Of a stretch of DNA of 64,000 nt, positions 8,621 through 16,565 are shown in pieces (within the stretch, counting starts at the first letter, position 1; each line of letters opens with the position of its first letter). The notes under the pieces are model-generated. The model worked only from the letters and a program-made list of their open reading frames with translations, had not been told where the DNA came from and searched no databases. A program made the translations under genes and the position numbers. Source of the stretch: Actinopolymorpha pittospori (lineage in GTDB: Bacteria; Actinomycetota; Actinomycetes; Propionibacteriales; Actinopolymorphaceae); NCBI RefSeq assembly GCF_014873875.1, contig NZ_JADBEM010000001.1, positions 5,394,001 to 5,458,000 of the forward strand, in the 5' to 3' direction.

Positions 8621-10243
8621 TGAAGTGGATCCACGCGCGGTGGGTCGTATCGGCGACGACCTGGGGTGGTTCGTCGCCGATGAGGGCGTGGCCGGACTCC
8701 TCCCCGAGGAGGTCGAACACGTATGGGATCTCCACCGCGTGGGCGGCGCCGAGGCGGCCGGAGAAGCTCGGCGACCCGTGGTCGAAGCCGTACATCCAGG
8801 TGTGGGGCCTGCCGACCGCCAGGCGTGCCTCGGCGACTCTGATGTCCGGGATTCGAATGAAGCAGTCGGTGGTCACGGCAGCGAGCAGATCCCCGTTGCT
8901 CGCTTCCGGCCGGGCTGCCCGGTAGAGCTCGACGGTCCCGTCGGGCGCGCCCAGGGCGGCCACGACCGCGGAGAGCATGGGCTCGTCGACCATGTCGATC
9001 ATGCCGGTGGGGACGAGGCCGATCCGGGTGTCGTCCCGGTTCCACCCGGCCAGGAGCCGCACGCCGCTGCAGGCGCCCCTCTTCAACGCGTCGAGTGGGT
9101 GGTCGGGGAGGGTGTCGCCGTTGACGACCGGGGCGAAGGGGAGGCTTGCCCACGTGGCCGGATTCGGGGCGGTCTGGAACTCCGCGAGGACGCCGGACGC
9201 CGCCCGCGCGAGCCGTTCGACCGGCACCTCGCTGAAGGTCGCACGGGTCGAGGTAACTCCGAGCGACTCAGCCAGTCGTGAGGCGACGCCTGTGGCGGTC
9301 TGGGTCGTGAGCGTCTGGAGCGCCGCCCCGCTTTGGGTGATTGCCTGGCGGAACAGGCTTCGGGCGCGGGGCATGGCCATGAGGGTGACGACGCTCATAG
9401 CGCCGGCCGACTGGCCGGCGACCGTCACCTTCCCCGGATCGCCACCGAAGGCAGCGATGTTGTCCTGGACCCACTCGAGCGCGGCGAGTTGGTCCAGCAA
9501 CCCCAGGTTGGCAGTGCCGTCATCGAGGTAGAGGAAGCCTTCGGCGCCGAGCCGGTAGTTGATCGTGACGCACACGACTCCGTCACGGGCGAAGGAGGTG
9601 CCGCGGTAGACGGCGACGGAGCCGGACCCCTTCGTGAACATGCCGCCGTGAATCCAGACCAGTACCGGCAGGCCGGAGCCACGAGGACCCGGGGTCCACA
9701 CGTTGAGGTTGAGGCATTCCTCGCCAGGGATCACGACCTCGGGGAACCCCGCCGCGCTGTCCGGACTGTCGTTGCCCTTCCGGCAGGTCGGCCCGTACTC
9801 GGCAGCGCTGCGCTCGCCCTCCCACCGTACGGGCGGCTCTGGAGGCCGCATGCGGCGCGCTCCGAAGGGCGGGGCGGCGTACGGGATCCCGAGGAACGCC
9901 GCCACACCTTCGTCCATCCGACCCCGCAGCCGACCACCCGCCACCTGAACCACTGGCGCACTGTCCACGGTCTTCGTCATCACTTCTCCTGTCGCTGGAG
10001 CTTCGCGGTCCCCGCACGTACGGCCGTGTCAGAACGAGGTCGAGCATCACAAGCTCGGGGGCCAGGTGTATTGGACGAATGTTCCGCTCCGAAGAACGTG
10101 CCTCGGCGGATACGGCGACGCGGGGGCCACGGTATGACTGCCGACACCGGTATCGACCGTGCCAGGTTCCTACCCGACCGGCCGCGATGGGCGAGCGTAG
10201 GTTGGGGCTCTACGGCCGAGCCTGTCGTTTACGCGAAGGACTG

Positions 10244-11110
10244 TCAGGCGCTGTCGGCAATGTCGTCCGCGTCGGTACTGTAGGCAAGGTCGCGTTGCGC
10301 CTCCAGAGCGGTCAGGCGGTCGCGAAGCACGGTGGTGATGGCTTCGTAGGCATGGCGACCGAGGACCAGTCGCCTTGGTGCGGGTGAGACTTCGACCGAA
10401 TCGACGATCGCGCGAGCGACCTTCGCGGGGTCGCCGGTGACGGATCGCCGAAGGAGTTCGGGATCGACGTCACCGGTGAGCATGCCGCGGATCTGCCCGA
10501 GGACTCCGTTCTCGTACGCTGGGATCGGCGTGGCGAGGACGAGGTGGCGGTTGAAGTCCGTGCGGGTCCCTCCCGGCTCGATCAGAGTCACTCCGATCCC
10601 GAACTCCGCGAGCTCGATCGCCACGGACTCGTAGAAGCCCTCGATGCCGAACTTCGTCGCGTTGTAGAGGCTCATTCCTGGGTCGCCGACCTGCCCGCCT
10701 GTGCTGGACATCCGTACGATCCGCCCTCCACCACCAGCGCGGAGGTGTGGGATCACCGCGCGGGCAACGCGGATCGCGCCGAGGAGGTTCACCTCGATCT
10801 GGCTTTGGAGCACCTCCTCCGAGACTTCCTCGGCCGCTCCAAGCACACCGAATCCGGCGTTGGACACGACGACGTCGAGCCGACCGAACCGTGTCACCGC
10901 GTCGTTCACGACTCTGCGGATGGCCGCGGCGTCGGTGACGTCCAGCGCCGCGACCCAGAGCTGGTCACCGTAGCCGGTCGCGAGGGCCTCGAGCGGTTCC
11001 AGCCGGCGCGACGTGGCGGCGACGCGCTCGCCGGATGCCAGCAGCAGTCGGGTGAGTTCGTAGCCGATGCCGGAGGCGGCTCCGGTGACGAACCAGGTTC
11101 TCGATGTCAT
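10244..11110 (-). CDS. Short-chain dehydrogenase/reductase
   Basis: A 288-residue classical SDR. The cofactor motif is TGAASGIG (residues 9-16), followed by NAG in VSNAGFGVLG, the catalytic serine in RMSSTGGQ and YNATK with the catalytic Tyr and Lys. Such enzymes reduce or oxidise small carbonyl compounds with NAD(P)H. It is divergent from the TetR gene at 11238, and the palindromic operator at 11182-11218 lies between them, so TetR most likely represses this gene. GGAGGATCC lies just ahead of the ATG at 11110. Confidence 0.9.
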   Translation of the reverse strand: MTSRTWFVTGAASGIGYELTRLLLASGERVAATSRRLEPLEALATGYGDQLWVAALDVTDAAAIRRVVNDAVTRFGRLDVVVSNAGFGVLGAAEEVSEEVLQSQIEVNLLGAIRVARAVIPHLRAGGGGRIVRMSSTGGQVGDPGMSLYNATKFGIEGFYESVAIELAEFGIGVTLIEPGGTRTDFNRHLVLATPIPAYENGVLGQIRGMLTGDVDPELLRRSVTGDPAKVARAIVDSVEVSPAPRRLVLGRHAYEAITTVLRDRLTALEAQRDLAYSTDADDIADSA

Positions 11111-11181
11111 GGCGGATCCTCCTGGGGCGTTGGCGGGTGCTGAGGCGAAACGCCGCCTCGCCGACCGCTGACCGGCAGCCG

Positions 11182-11218
11182 ATGTAGTCGTTGACTACAT
11201 TGTAGTCAACGACTACAT
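11182..11218. promoter_or_regulatory. Double palindromic TetR operator between divergent genes
   Basis: Two copies of TGTAGTC-N3-GACTACA lie side by side (11183-11199 and 11201-11217), centred 18 bp apart; the whole 37-base block is itself a perfect inverted repeat around 11200. TTGACT occurs on both strands inside it (11191-11196 plus; 11204-11209 minus), with TACATG or TACATC about 17 bases further on, so overlapping divergent promoters are likely. Binding of two TetR dimers would shut both genes. Confidence 0.85.
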
Positions 11219-11237
11219 GGAGGGGTAGGCTGCCATC

Positions 11238-11837
11238 ATGTCCGGTCCAACTGCCCGCTACCACCACGGCGATCTGCGCCGCGCACTCCTCACCCTGGCC
11301 GAACGCAAGCTCGAGGCGACGGGCGTCGAAGGGCTGTCCCTGCGTGACCTCGCCCGCGAGGTCGGCGTCAGCCACAGCGCGCCTCGGCGGCACTTCCCGG
11401 ACAAGCAGGCACTGCTCGATGCGCTCGCCATCCAGGGCCTGCAGCGCCTGGGCGGCCGACTCGACGCCGCCCTCGCTGATTCGACAGGCACGTTCGGTGC
11501 GCGGATGACGGCGTTCGCCAGCGCGTACGTGGATTTCGCCACCCGTCATCCCGCCCTGCTCGCGCTCATGTTCACGCAGAAGGACCGCCCGGACGCTCCT
11601 GAACTCCGGGAGGCCAACGACCGGGCCTTCGCCGCACCGTCCGCCCTGATCGCGGAGGCGGAGGCGAACGGCGAGATCGTCAGCGACGACCCCGACCGGG
11701 TGGCCATGGCAGTGCTCGCCACCCTTCAGGGCCTGGCGTCGATCATCACCAGTGGCATGATCGGCGAGCGTTCCGCCTCCACCGTCGTCAGCGGCACCGT
11801 GGAGATCCTCCTCCACGGGCTGCTACGGGAGCCGTAG
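11238..11837 (+). CDS. TetR-family repressor
   Basis: A 199-residue regulator. The N-terminal helix-turn-helix spans about residues 25-55 (LSLRDLAREVGVSHSAPRRHF, ending in the usual HF-x-D-K), and the C-terminal domain (FATRHPALLALMFTQKD) matches the WHG-type ligand domain. It probably represses itself and the divergent SDR through the double palindrome 20 bases upstream. ATG 11238 is preceded by GGAGGGG. The inducer is unknown; by context it may be a substrate of the SDR. Confidence 0.9.
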   Translation: MSGPTARYHHGDLRRALLTLAERKLEATGVEGLSLRDLAREVGVSHSAPRRHFPDKQALLDALAIQGLQRLGGRLDAALADSTGTFGARMTAFASAYVDFATRHPALLALMFTQKDRPDAPELREANDRAFAAPSALIAEAEANGEIVSDDPDRVAMAVLATLQGLASIITSGMIGERSASTVVSGTVEILLHGLLREP

Positions 11838-11860
11838 GCGTCAGGTGCGCGGGAGGGAAC

Positions 11861-12805
11861 ATGATCGCGATTCCAGAACGGCTGCGTTCGAAGGCATTGA
11901 ACGTGAGCCAGGGCAGCCGTCAGTGGCTCGCGGAACTGCCCGAGGTGTGCCGCCGGCTCAGCGATGAGTGGTCGTTGGACCTTGGGTCATCCTTTGACCG
12001 GTGTCACGTGTCTCTTGTCGTCACGGCCAACCGTGGTCCGCGGCCGCTGGTGTTGAAGGTGCCGATGCCGACGACGGTCGAGTTGGGCACGCTGCCTGCC
12101 GGCGCGCGCGCTGCTGAGGCCGATGCATTGCAGGAATGGGCAGGTGACGGGGCGGTTCAGCTGGTGGAGCATGACCCGGAAACCGGGGCCATGCTGGTGG
12201 AGCGCTGCGAGCCCGGCGCGACGCTGGACCTTCTCGACGACCCTGACGACGCGGATCGAGTGGCGGCCGGGATCCTGGACCGGCTGCACCGGCCTTGCCC
12301 GCCGGGGCCGCCGTTCGACCGTCTCACCGATCGCGCGGTCCAACTCGCGGACGCCTTGCCTGCGCGGTTCGAGGTGGCCGGCGCTCCGTTCGATCAGTGG
12401 TTGCTCGACACCGCGGTCGACCTACTCGGCTGGCTCTCCCGTTCTGGTCCAGCCGAAGTCTTGCTGCACGGCGACTTCCACCTTGACAACATCCTGTCCT
12501 CGAAGCGAGAACCGTGGTTGGCCATCGACCCGTTGCCGATGGTCGGTGACCCTGCCTATGACGCGGTGCAGTATCTCCTGTTCCGCAAGGGTGATCTCGC
12601 AGATCCCAGGACCGAGTGGGCGAGGGCGATCGCCCGGTTCTGCGCCCGTCTTGATCTCGACCCCGAACGGGTCAAGGCCTGGACGTTCGCCAGACTCGTC
12701 TCTGATGCTCTCGCCGCGTACACCGAAGGCATACCACTGCCTGACCTCGAAGCCCACCAAGGCGATCTCTGGAGCGCGCGGCTCGTTCACCACCTCCGCG
12801 AATGA
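11861..12805 (+). CDS. APH(6)/hydroxyurea-type phosphotransferase
   Basis: A 314-residue kinase of the family that includes streptomycin 6-kinases and hydroxyurea phosphotransferases. Markers are the ATP lysine in LVLKVPMPT, the catalytic loop LLHGDFHLDNIL and the closely following PWLAIDPLPMVGDPAYD, whose IDP form is typical for this family rather than for APH(3'). A resistance role is likely by family but the substrate is not proven. The ATG at 11861 follows GGGAGGG. It starts 23 bases after the TetR gene on the same strand and may share its transcript. Confidence 0.88.
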   Translation: MIAIPERLRSKALNVSQGSRQWLAELPEVCRRLSDEWSLDLGSSFDRCHVSLVVTANRGPRPLVLKVPMPTTVELGTLPAGARAAEADALQEWAGDGAVQLVEHDPETGAMLVERCEPGATLDLLDDPDDADRVAAGILDRLHRPCPPGPPFDRLTDRAVQLADALPARFEVAGAPFDQWLLDTAVDLLGWLSRSGPAEVLLHGDFHLDNILSSKREPWLAIDPLPMVGDPAYDAVQYLLFRKGDLADPRTEWARAIARFCARLDLDPERVKAWTFARLVSDALAAYTEGIPLPDLEAHQGDLWSARLVHHLRE

Positions 12806-12871
12806 CTCTCCGGAAACCATCGTCGATCACCTGCTGGCACCACCACGGCTCGCCGGACGCCGCCTTGCTGA

Positions 12872-13156
12872 TCAGTCGCCACCCTGCGGCGCGTTCGCGT
12901 CGATCGGCCTGAGCTTGGACTCGTGCACCCAGGTGGCTCGGCGGTTGTCTCCCCAGCGGATCAACCCGTACCAGCCATCGGGCCACAGCCGCCACATTCG
13001 TAGTTGACCCTCGTGCCGAGCGTCAGCCTCTTCGACCTCGTAGAGGGCGGCGGGCGTCAGCAAACGCCATCCCGATCCCTCGTAGCCAGACTCGTGCTCG
13101 GTCTCGAACTGGTGGATGTCTTCCCTCAAGTCGCGCACCCTAGGAGGATAGAACAT
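12872..13156 (-). CDS. Small conserved-looking protein of unknown function
   Basis: Not recognised. About 94 residues from ATG 13156 (or 88 from GTG 13138): an acidic N-terminal half (REDIHQFETEHESGYEG) and a Trp-rich second half (MWRLWPDGWYGLIRWGDN) that suggests a compact beta domain. No ribosome binding site precedes either start. A LexA-box-like palindrome overlaps the ATG, and TATCCT lies 6 bases before the GTG, so a leaderless, damage-linked transcript is possible. The longer frame to 13243 adds a low-complexity N-terminus and was not chosen. Confidence 0.5.
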   Translation of the reverse strand: MFYPPRVRDLREDIHQFETEHESGYEGSGWRLLTPAALYEVEEADARHEGQLRMWRLWPDGWYGLIRWGDNRRATWVHESKLRPIDANAPQGGD

Positions 13157-13164
13157 ATGTTCGA
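13151..13164 (-). promoter_or_regulatory. LexA (SOS) box-like palindrome
   Basis: On the minus strand this reads TCGAACATATGTTC, with the next base T. It matches 13 of 14 positions of the Gram-positive SOS box CGAACATATGTTCG and the mycobacterial TCGAAC-N4-GTTCGA form with one mismatch. It sits at the start of the small unknown gene. Position in the promoter is unusual because it overlaps a possible start codon. Confidence 0.4.
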
Positions 13165-13239
13165 CCGAGGGTATGCGAACGCACAAGCCGGGGGCTCGAC
13201 TCGCTCCGGTCCGTCCTCCGGCCTGGGACGTAGGCGTGG

Positions 13240-13779
13240 TCACTCCGGGTCGTTGCCGACGAGTCCGTCGACCGCCTCACGGAGGATGTCGGCGTGACCG
13301 GTGTGTTTCAGGTACTCCTCCAGCAGGTCGATGAGGATGCGCCGGCGGTTCACGATCCAGTCGGGGCTGCCGCTCTCGACGCGCGTCTCGAGTCCGCCGT
13401 CGGCGACCATCTCGCGCCACGCGATCCTCGACCGAGTGACGGCGCCGTACCAGAGTGCGTAGAGGGCCTCCGGCTCGTCGGTCGCCGCGGAGTTCCACGT
13501 CCACCGGTCGGTCGCTACCCGGTCCGTCGCGTCCCACGGCGGGCCGGGCTCCCGCCCGTCGGCTCGCGCGGCAAACCCATCCTCGACGAACGCCATGTGC
13601 TTGACCAGGCCGGCCAAGGTCATTGTTGACGGCGGAACCTGCCGGCGGAGCTGCTCGGCGTCGAGCCGTCCGGTTTTCCAGGCGAACTGGGCCCGCGCCC
13701 GGTCAAGGGCGAAGCACAGCATCTCTGCCTCGGTGCCGTTCTTGCACTCGGGGACCGGATGAAGGTCTGTGTAATCCAT
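13240..13779 (-). CDS. DinB-family (DUF664-type) four-helix protein
   Basis: A 179-residue protein with the DinB/YfiT-like fold: LAGLVKHMAFVEDGF carries the first metal histidine and LLEEYLKHTGHADILRE the C-terminal HxxH-type pair. Members are metal-dependent thiol transferases or detoxification proteins, often mycothiol-linked in actinobacteria. ATG 13779 (MDYTDLHPVPEC) is chosen; the frame extends upstream but its added residues are low complexity. Despite the family name, no SOS box precedes this gene; the box nearby belongs to the downstream gene. Confidence 0.8.
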   Translation of the reverse strand: MDYTDLHPVPECKNGTEAEMLCFALDRARAQFAWKTGRLDAEQLRRQVPPSTMTLAGLVKHMAFVEDGFAARADGREPGPPWDATDRVATDRWTWNSAATDEPEALYALWYGAVTRSRIAWREMVADGGLETRVESGSPDWIVNRRRILIDLLEEYLKHTGHADILREAVDGLVGNDPE

Positions 13780-13867
13780 GGGCGGGAGAGTGCCAAGGCT
13801 GGTCGGCGACCGCCAGTGGTCGAGTGCAACGCCCGGACGCTCTCGGTGCCCCTGCGTAGTCCGGCGA

Positions 13868-14467
13868 CTAGTACTGCACGAGGTTCCGGGACGGCAGCGG
13901 GCCGCCGGGGAACTGGTGCAGTGCTCCACCGGTTGCGAGGGGCCCGAGGTCGATGCCCTCGAAGCCGAGGCGGTGCAGAAGCGCCGCGAAGGTCTTCTTG
14001 GCGCGCTGGTCGTCTCCTGAGTAGAAGGCCACCCTCCGACCGCCTCCGTCATGAGGATCCGCCGCGATGATCGGAGGGGCCAGGTGGTTGAGCCCCTTGA
14101 CGACCCGCGCGCCGGGCGCCAGTTCGGCCACGACCTCGCTGGAGGTCTGACTTCCCAGGTCCACGGGCACGAAGGTGGGCGCCTCGATGGGGTTGTTGGT
14201 GTCGACGAGGATGCGGCCCGTCCAGTCTGGGACCTGTGCGAGTGCGGCGGGGACGCGACTAGAGGGCACCGAAAGGATCGTGAGGTCGGCCTCCGCCGCC
14301 TGCTGGGCCGTTCCCGCTTCGGTACTGCCTCCGAGTCGGCGTACGACGCCGGACAGGGACGCGGGTCCGCGGCTGTTGCTGAGGGTGATCTTTTCTACGT
14401 CGGAGGCGACCAGTCGGGTCGCGATGGCCTGAGAGATGGCTCCGGCGCCGATGAATCCGACATACAT
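13868..14467 (-). CDS. NADP-binding reductase of the F420:NADP oxidoreductase type
   Basis: A 199-residue Rossmann protein starting MYVGFIGAGAISQAIATRL, with SNSRGPASL following the second strand as expected for NADP binding and LVDTNNPIE later, as in NADPH-dependent F420 reductases and their relatives. The real substrate is uncertain, since many such proteins use other acceptors. ATG 14467 follows GAAAGAACCC. An operator-like TTGAG-N6-TTCAA lies 57 bases upstream and matches sites at the neighbouring TetR and efflux genes, so it is probably induced together with the efflux pump. Confidence 0.8.
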   Translation of the reverse strand: MYVGFIGAGAISQAIATRLVASDVEKITLSNSRGPASLSGVVRRLGGSTEAGTAQQAAEADLTILSVPSSRVPAALAQVPDWTGRILVDTNNPIEAPTFVPVDLGSQTSSEVVAELAPGARVVKGLNHLAPPIIAADPHDGGGRRVAFYSGDDQRAKKTFAALLHRLGFEGIDLGPLATGGALHQFPGGPLPSRNLVQY

Positions 14468-14523
14468 GGGGTGGGTTCTTTCGTGGGGGCGCGCTGGTGG
14501 ACGCGGGGCGGCTTCACGATTTA

Positions 14524-14539
14524 TTGAGTACGTGTTCAA
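14524..14539. promoter_or_regulatory. Operator-like inverted repeat TTGAG-N6-TTCAA
   Basis: TTGAGTACGTGTTCAA upstream of the reductase gene. It differs by one arm base from the perfect TTGAG-N6-CTCAA at 15269-15284 upstream of the efflux gene. Likely bound by the TetR encoded next door. Confidence 0.6.
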
Positions 14540-14606
14540 TATTATGCGCGCGACCGCACCTGTCAACACCCAGGCGGTTTTGCTTGGGGAGGGACCCGCG
14601 CGCGGG

Positions 14607-15200
14607 TCAGTCCTCCCAGGGCAGACGTCGCATGGACAGTTCGACGAGGCCCAGCAGCGTTTCGCGGCTGGCTCCCGAGGCCGCTTCCACGGCGATGCCT
14701 TCGGCGAGGGCGACGACGTACTGCGCGGCGACGCGGGCTTCGACTTCGACCGGAAGGTCTCCGTTGTCCAGCGCCTGGACGAATCGTTCGGCCAGCATGA
14801 CCTGGGCGGCCGTTCGGCGAGTGCACAGGTCCTGCCCGACCGGGCGGGATGCGTCGCTGGTGACGAGTGCGCCCTGGACCAGGAGGCATCCGGCCGGTGT
14901 GGCCTCTCCCGTGCTGGTCTCGGCGGCCCCGGTGAGCCAGCGGCGAACGACCTCCCGGGCGCTGTCCGCCTCGAGGGCGTGGCTGCCGTAGGAGAAGGCG
15001 GTGGTGACGTATCGGTCGGCGACCTGCTTGAAAAGTCCGGCTTTGGAACCGAATGCGGCGTAGATGCTGCCGGGCTGAAGGCCGGTCGCCTCGCCGAGGT
15101 CAGCCATGGTCGTGCCTTCGTAGCCCCTGGCCCAGAAAACGTTCAGTGCCGCTTGCAGGACCTTGTCGACGTCGAACTCGCGGGGACGCCCCCGTGCCAT
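14607..15200 (-). CDS. TetR-family repressor
   Basis: A 197-residue regulator starting MARGRPREFDVDKVLQAAL. Its helix-turn-helix (TTMADLGEATGLQPGSIYAAF) ends in FGSKAGLF, and TGAAETSTGEATPAGCLLVQG marks the TetR_C-type domain with the conserved cysteine found in AcuR/YxaF-like repressors. It is divergent from the MFS gene, with two operator-like repeats between them and a third before the reductase gene, a compact efflux-plus-reductase regulon. The longer upstream frame is rejected because the conserved N-terminus begins at ATG 15200. Confidence 0.9.
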   Translation of the reverse strand: MARGRPREFDVDKVLQAALNVFWARGYEGTTMADLGEATGLQPGSIYAAFGSKAGLFKQVADRYVTTAFSYGSHALEADSAREVVRRWLTGAAETSTGEATPAGCLLVQGALVTSDASRPVGQDLCTRRTAAQVMLAERFVQALDNGDLPVEVEARVAAQYVVALAEGIAVEAASGASRETLLGLVELSMRRLPWED

Positions 15201-15216
15201 GGCCCACCCTCCGTTT

Positions 15217-15233
15217 TTGAAGCGTTCATTCAA
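15217..15233. promoter_or_regulatory. Operator-like inverted repeat near the tetR start
   Basis: TTGAA-N7-TTCAA 16 bases upstream of the TetR start. Similar half-sites to the two TTGAG-N6 repeats, with one base more in the spacer. Probably the autoregulatory site. Confidence 0.5.
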
Positions 15234-15241
15234 CATATCCC

Positions 15242-15284
15242 TTGACGCAGGTCGGGGCCACCGTATTTTTGAGTGTGTGCTCAA
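15242..15284 (+). promoter_or_regulatory. Leaderless-type promoter with overlapping operator for the MFS gene
   Basis: TTGACG (15242-15247) and TATTTT (15264-15269) are 16 bases apart. The expected transcript start falls at about the GTG start codon (15277), so translation is probably leaderless. The perfect repeat TTGAG-TGTGTG-CTCAA (15269-15284) covers the transcript start, well placed for repression. Confidence 0.6.
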
Positions 15285-16518
15285 GATTTCGACGGCGACG
15301 CCGGGCGCGGATCCCTCGCGATCCGCGCCCGGCTCCCGGAGCCCATGGATCGCGGTCATGGCGCTGGCCGTCGGCTCCTTCGTCCTGGTGACCTCGGAGT
15401 TCATGCCCATCGGACTCCTGTCGTCCATGGCATCGGTCTTCTCCGTCCCCGAGGGGAGAGCCGGCCTGCTGGTCACCGTGCCCGGGCTGGCCGCTGCTGC
15501 CGGGGCGCCGCTGACCGCCGTCGCGCTCAGCCGCCTGGACCGTCGCCGCATCATGCTGGGCCTGACCACCGCGATCCTCACCTCGAACGCCCTGGTCACC
15601 ATGACCTCCACCTTCGAGGTGGCACTCGCGGGCCGGGTGCTGCTCGGCCTGGGGAGTGGCGGATTCTGGGTGGTCGGCATCAGCGCCGCAGCCCGCCTGG
15701 TACCGGCTCGCTCAGCCAGTCACGCCGTTGCCGTCGTCAGTGGCGGCATCGCCATCGGCACCGTCCTGGGCCTGCCACTCGGGGCCACCGTCGGGCACGT
15801 ACTGGGATGGCGCGCCGCCTTCGGCAGCATTACCGCGCTGGCGGCGGGTGCCCTGCTCGTACAGCTGCTGACGCTGCCCGCGATGCCCTCGGTCCGGCGG
15901 CTACGGGCTCGTGACCTGCTCGCGGTCACCCGCACCAGGCGTGGAAGGGCTGGTCTGATCGCCGCCATCCTCATCCACAGCGCCCAGTTCACCGCCTACA
16001 CCTTCGTCACGCCCTACCTCGAACAGCGCCTCGGTGTCAGCGGGGCCACGGTGGGCACGCTGCTCCTGCTCTATGGCATCGCCGGTCTCGCCGGCAACTT
16101 CGCCGCTGGCGCCGCGGCCCGGCGGTTCCTCACCGCGGCGCTACTGGTCTCCTCCGCGGGCCTCGGCCTGACCGTGCTGGCCCTCGGCGCGGCAGCCCAT
16201 CTGTCGGTCCTCGCCATCGTCCTGCTCGCGCTGTGGGGTGCCAGCTGGGGAATGGTGCCAGTCACCATGCAGACCTGGATGATGCGGGCCGAACCCGGCC
16301 ACGCCGAGGGGGCACTCTCCCTCTTCGTGGCGATCGCTCAGCTCTCCCTCGCCGTCGGCGCCGCCGCGGGCGGTGTCCTGGTGGACCACCTCGGACTCCT
16401 CAGCGCCTTCCGTACGGGCGGAATCCTCAGCCTCACCGCGACACTGGCCACCATCGCCGTCCTCACGGTCAGGCGCCGCGGTCGCCCGTCCCGCTGTGCC
16501 TCCATGCCAGCCTCCTGA
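15277..16518 (+). CDS. MFS efflux transporter, DHA1 type
   Basis: A 413-residue membrane protein with about 12 hydrophobic segments. TSEFMPIGLLSSMA in the first helix and LSRLDRRRIMLGL in the loop between helices 2 and 3 are typical of the DHA1 branch of drug and nucleoside exporters (AraJ/NepI-like). Substrate unknown; a resistance or export role is inferred from the divergent TetR and the adjacent reductase. GTG 15277 is chosen from the promoter position; ATG 15358 would remove part of the N-terminal segment before helix 1. Confidence 0.88.
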   Translation: MLKISTATPGADPSRSAPGSRSPWIAVMALAVGSFVLVTSEFMPIGLLSSMASVFSVPEGRAGLLVTVPGLAAAAGAPLTAVALSRLDRRRIMLGLTTAILTSNALVTMTSTFEVALAGRVLLGLGSGGFWVVGISAAARLVPARSASHAVAVVSGGIAIGTVLGLPLGATVGHVLGWRAAFGSITALAAGALLVQLLTLPAMPSVRRLRARDLLAVTRTRRGRAGLIAAILIHSAQFTAYTFVTPYLEQRLGVSGATVGTLLLLYGIAGLAGNFAAGAAARRFLTAALLVSSAGLGLTVLALGAAAHLSVLAIVLLALWGASWGMVPVTMQTWMMRAEPGHAEGALSLFVAIAQLSLAVGAAAGGVLVDHLGLLSAFRTGGILSLTATLATIAVLTVRRRGRPSRCASMPAS

Positions 16519-16565
16519 CCCTGCGTACCGCGGGCCAGACCGGGGCCATCGGACTACTCGGCCAA

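Larger units (their letters stand above)
8598..9983 (-). pseudogene. Type B carboxylesterase, truncated by IS insertion
   Basis: The first 455 codons of an originally 495-residue carboxylesterase of the PnbA/para-nitrobenzyl esterase type. The oxyanion-hole IHGG (about 111-114), nucleophile elbow GQSAG (Ser192) and catalytic histidine in GAAHAVEIPYVF (His415) are all present. After WIHFI the frame runs into the IS end, adding SADSRV and TAG at 8598. The product therefore keeps the catalytic triad but lacks the last 40 residues, which sit at 6398-6520. Whether the shortened protein folds is unknown. The start is ATG 9983 (a second ATG follows directly), just after an AGGAGAAG ribosome binding site. 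The natural operon probably continued into the AraC and FAD monooxygenase genes. Confidence 0.9.

Noticed and set aside
13156..13297. Plus-strand frame with AGGAGG before ATG 13156
   Set aside because: It overlaps the DinB-family gene end, has low-complexity composition and no recognisable fold; the AGGAGG is probably coincidence on the reverse of the small gene.
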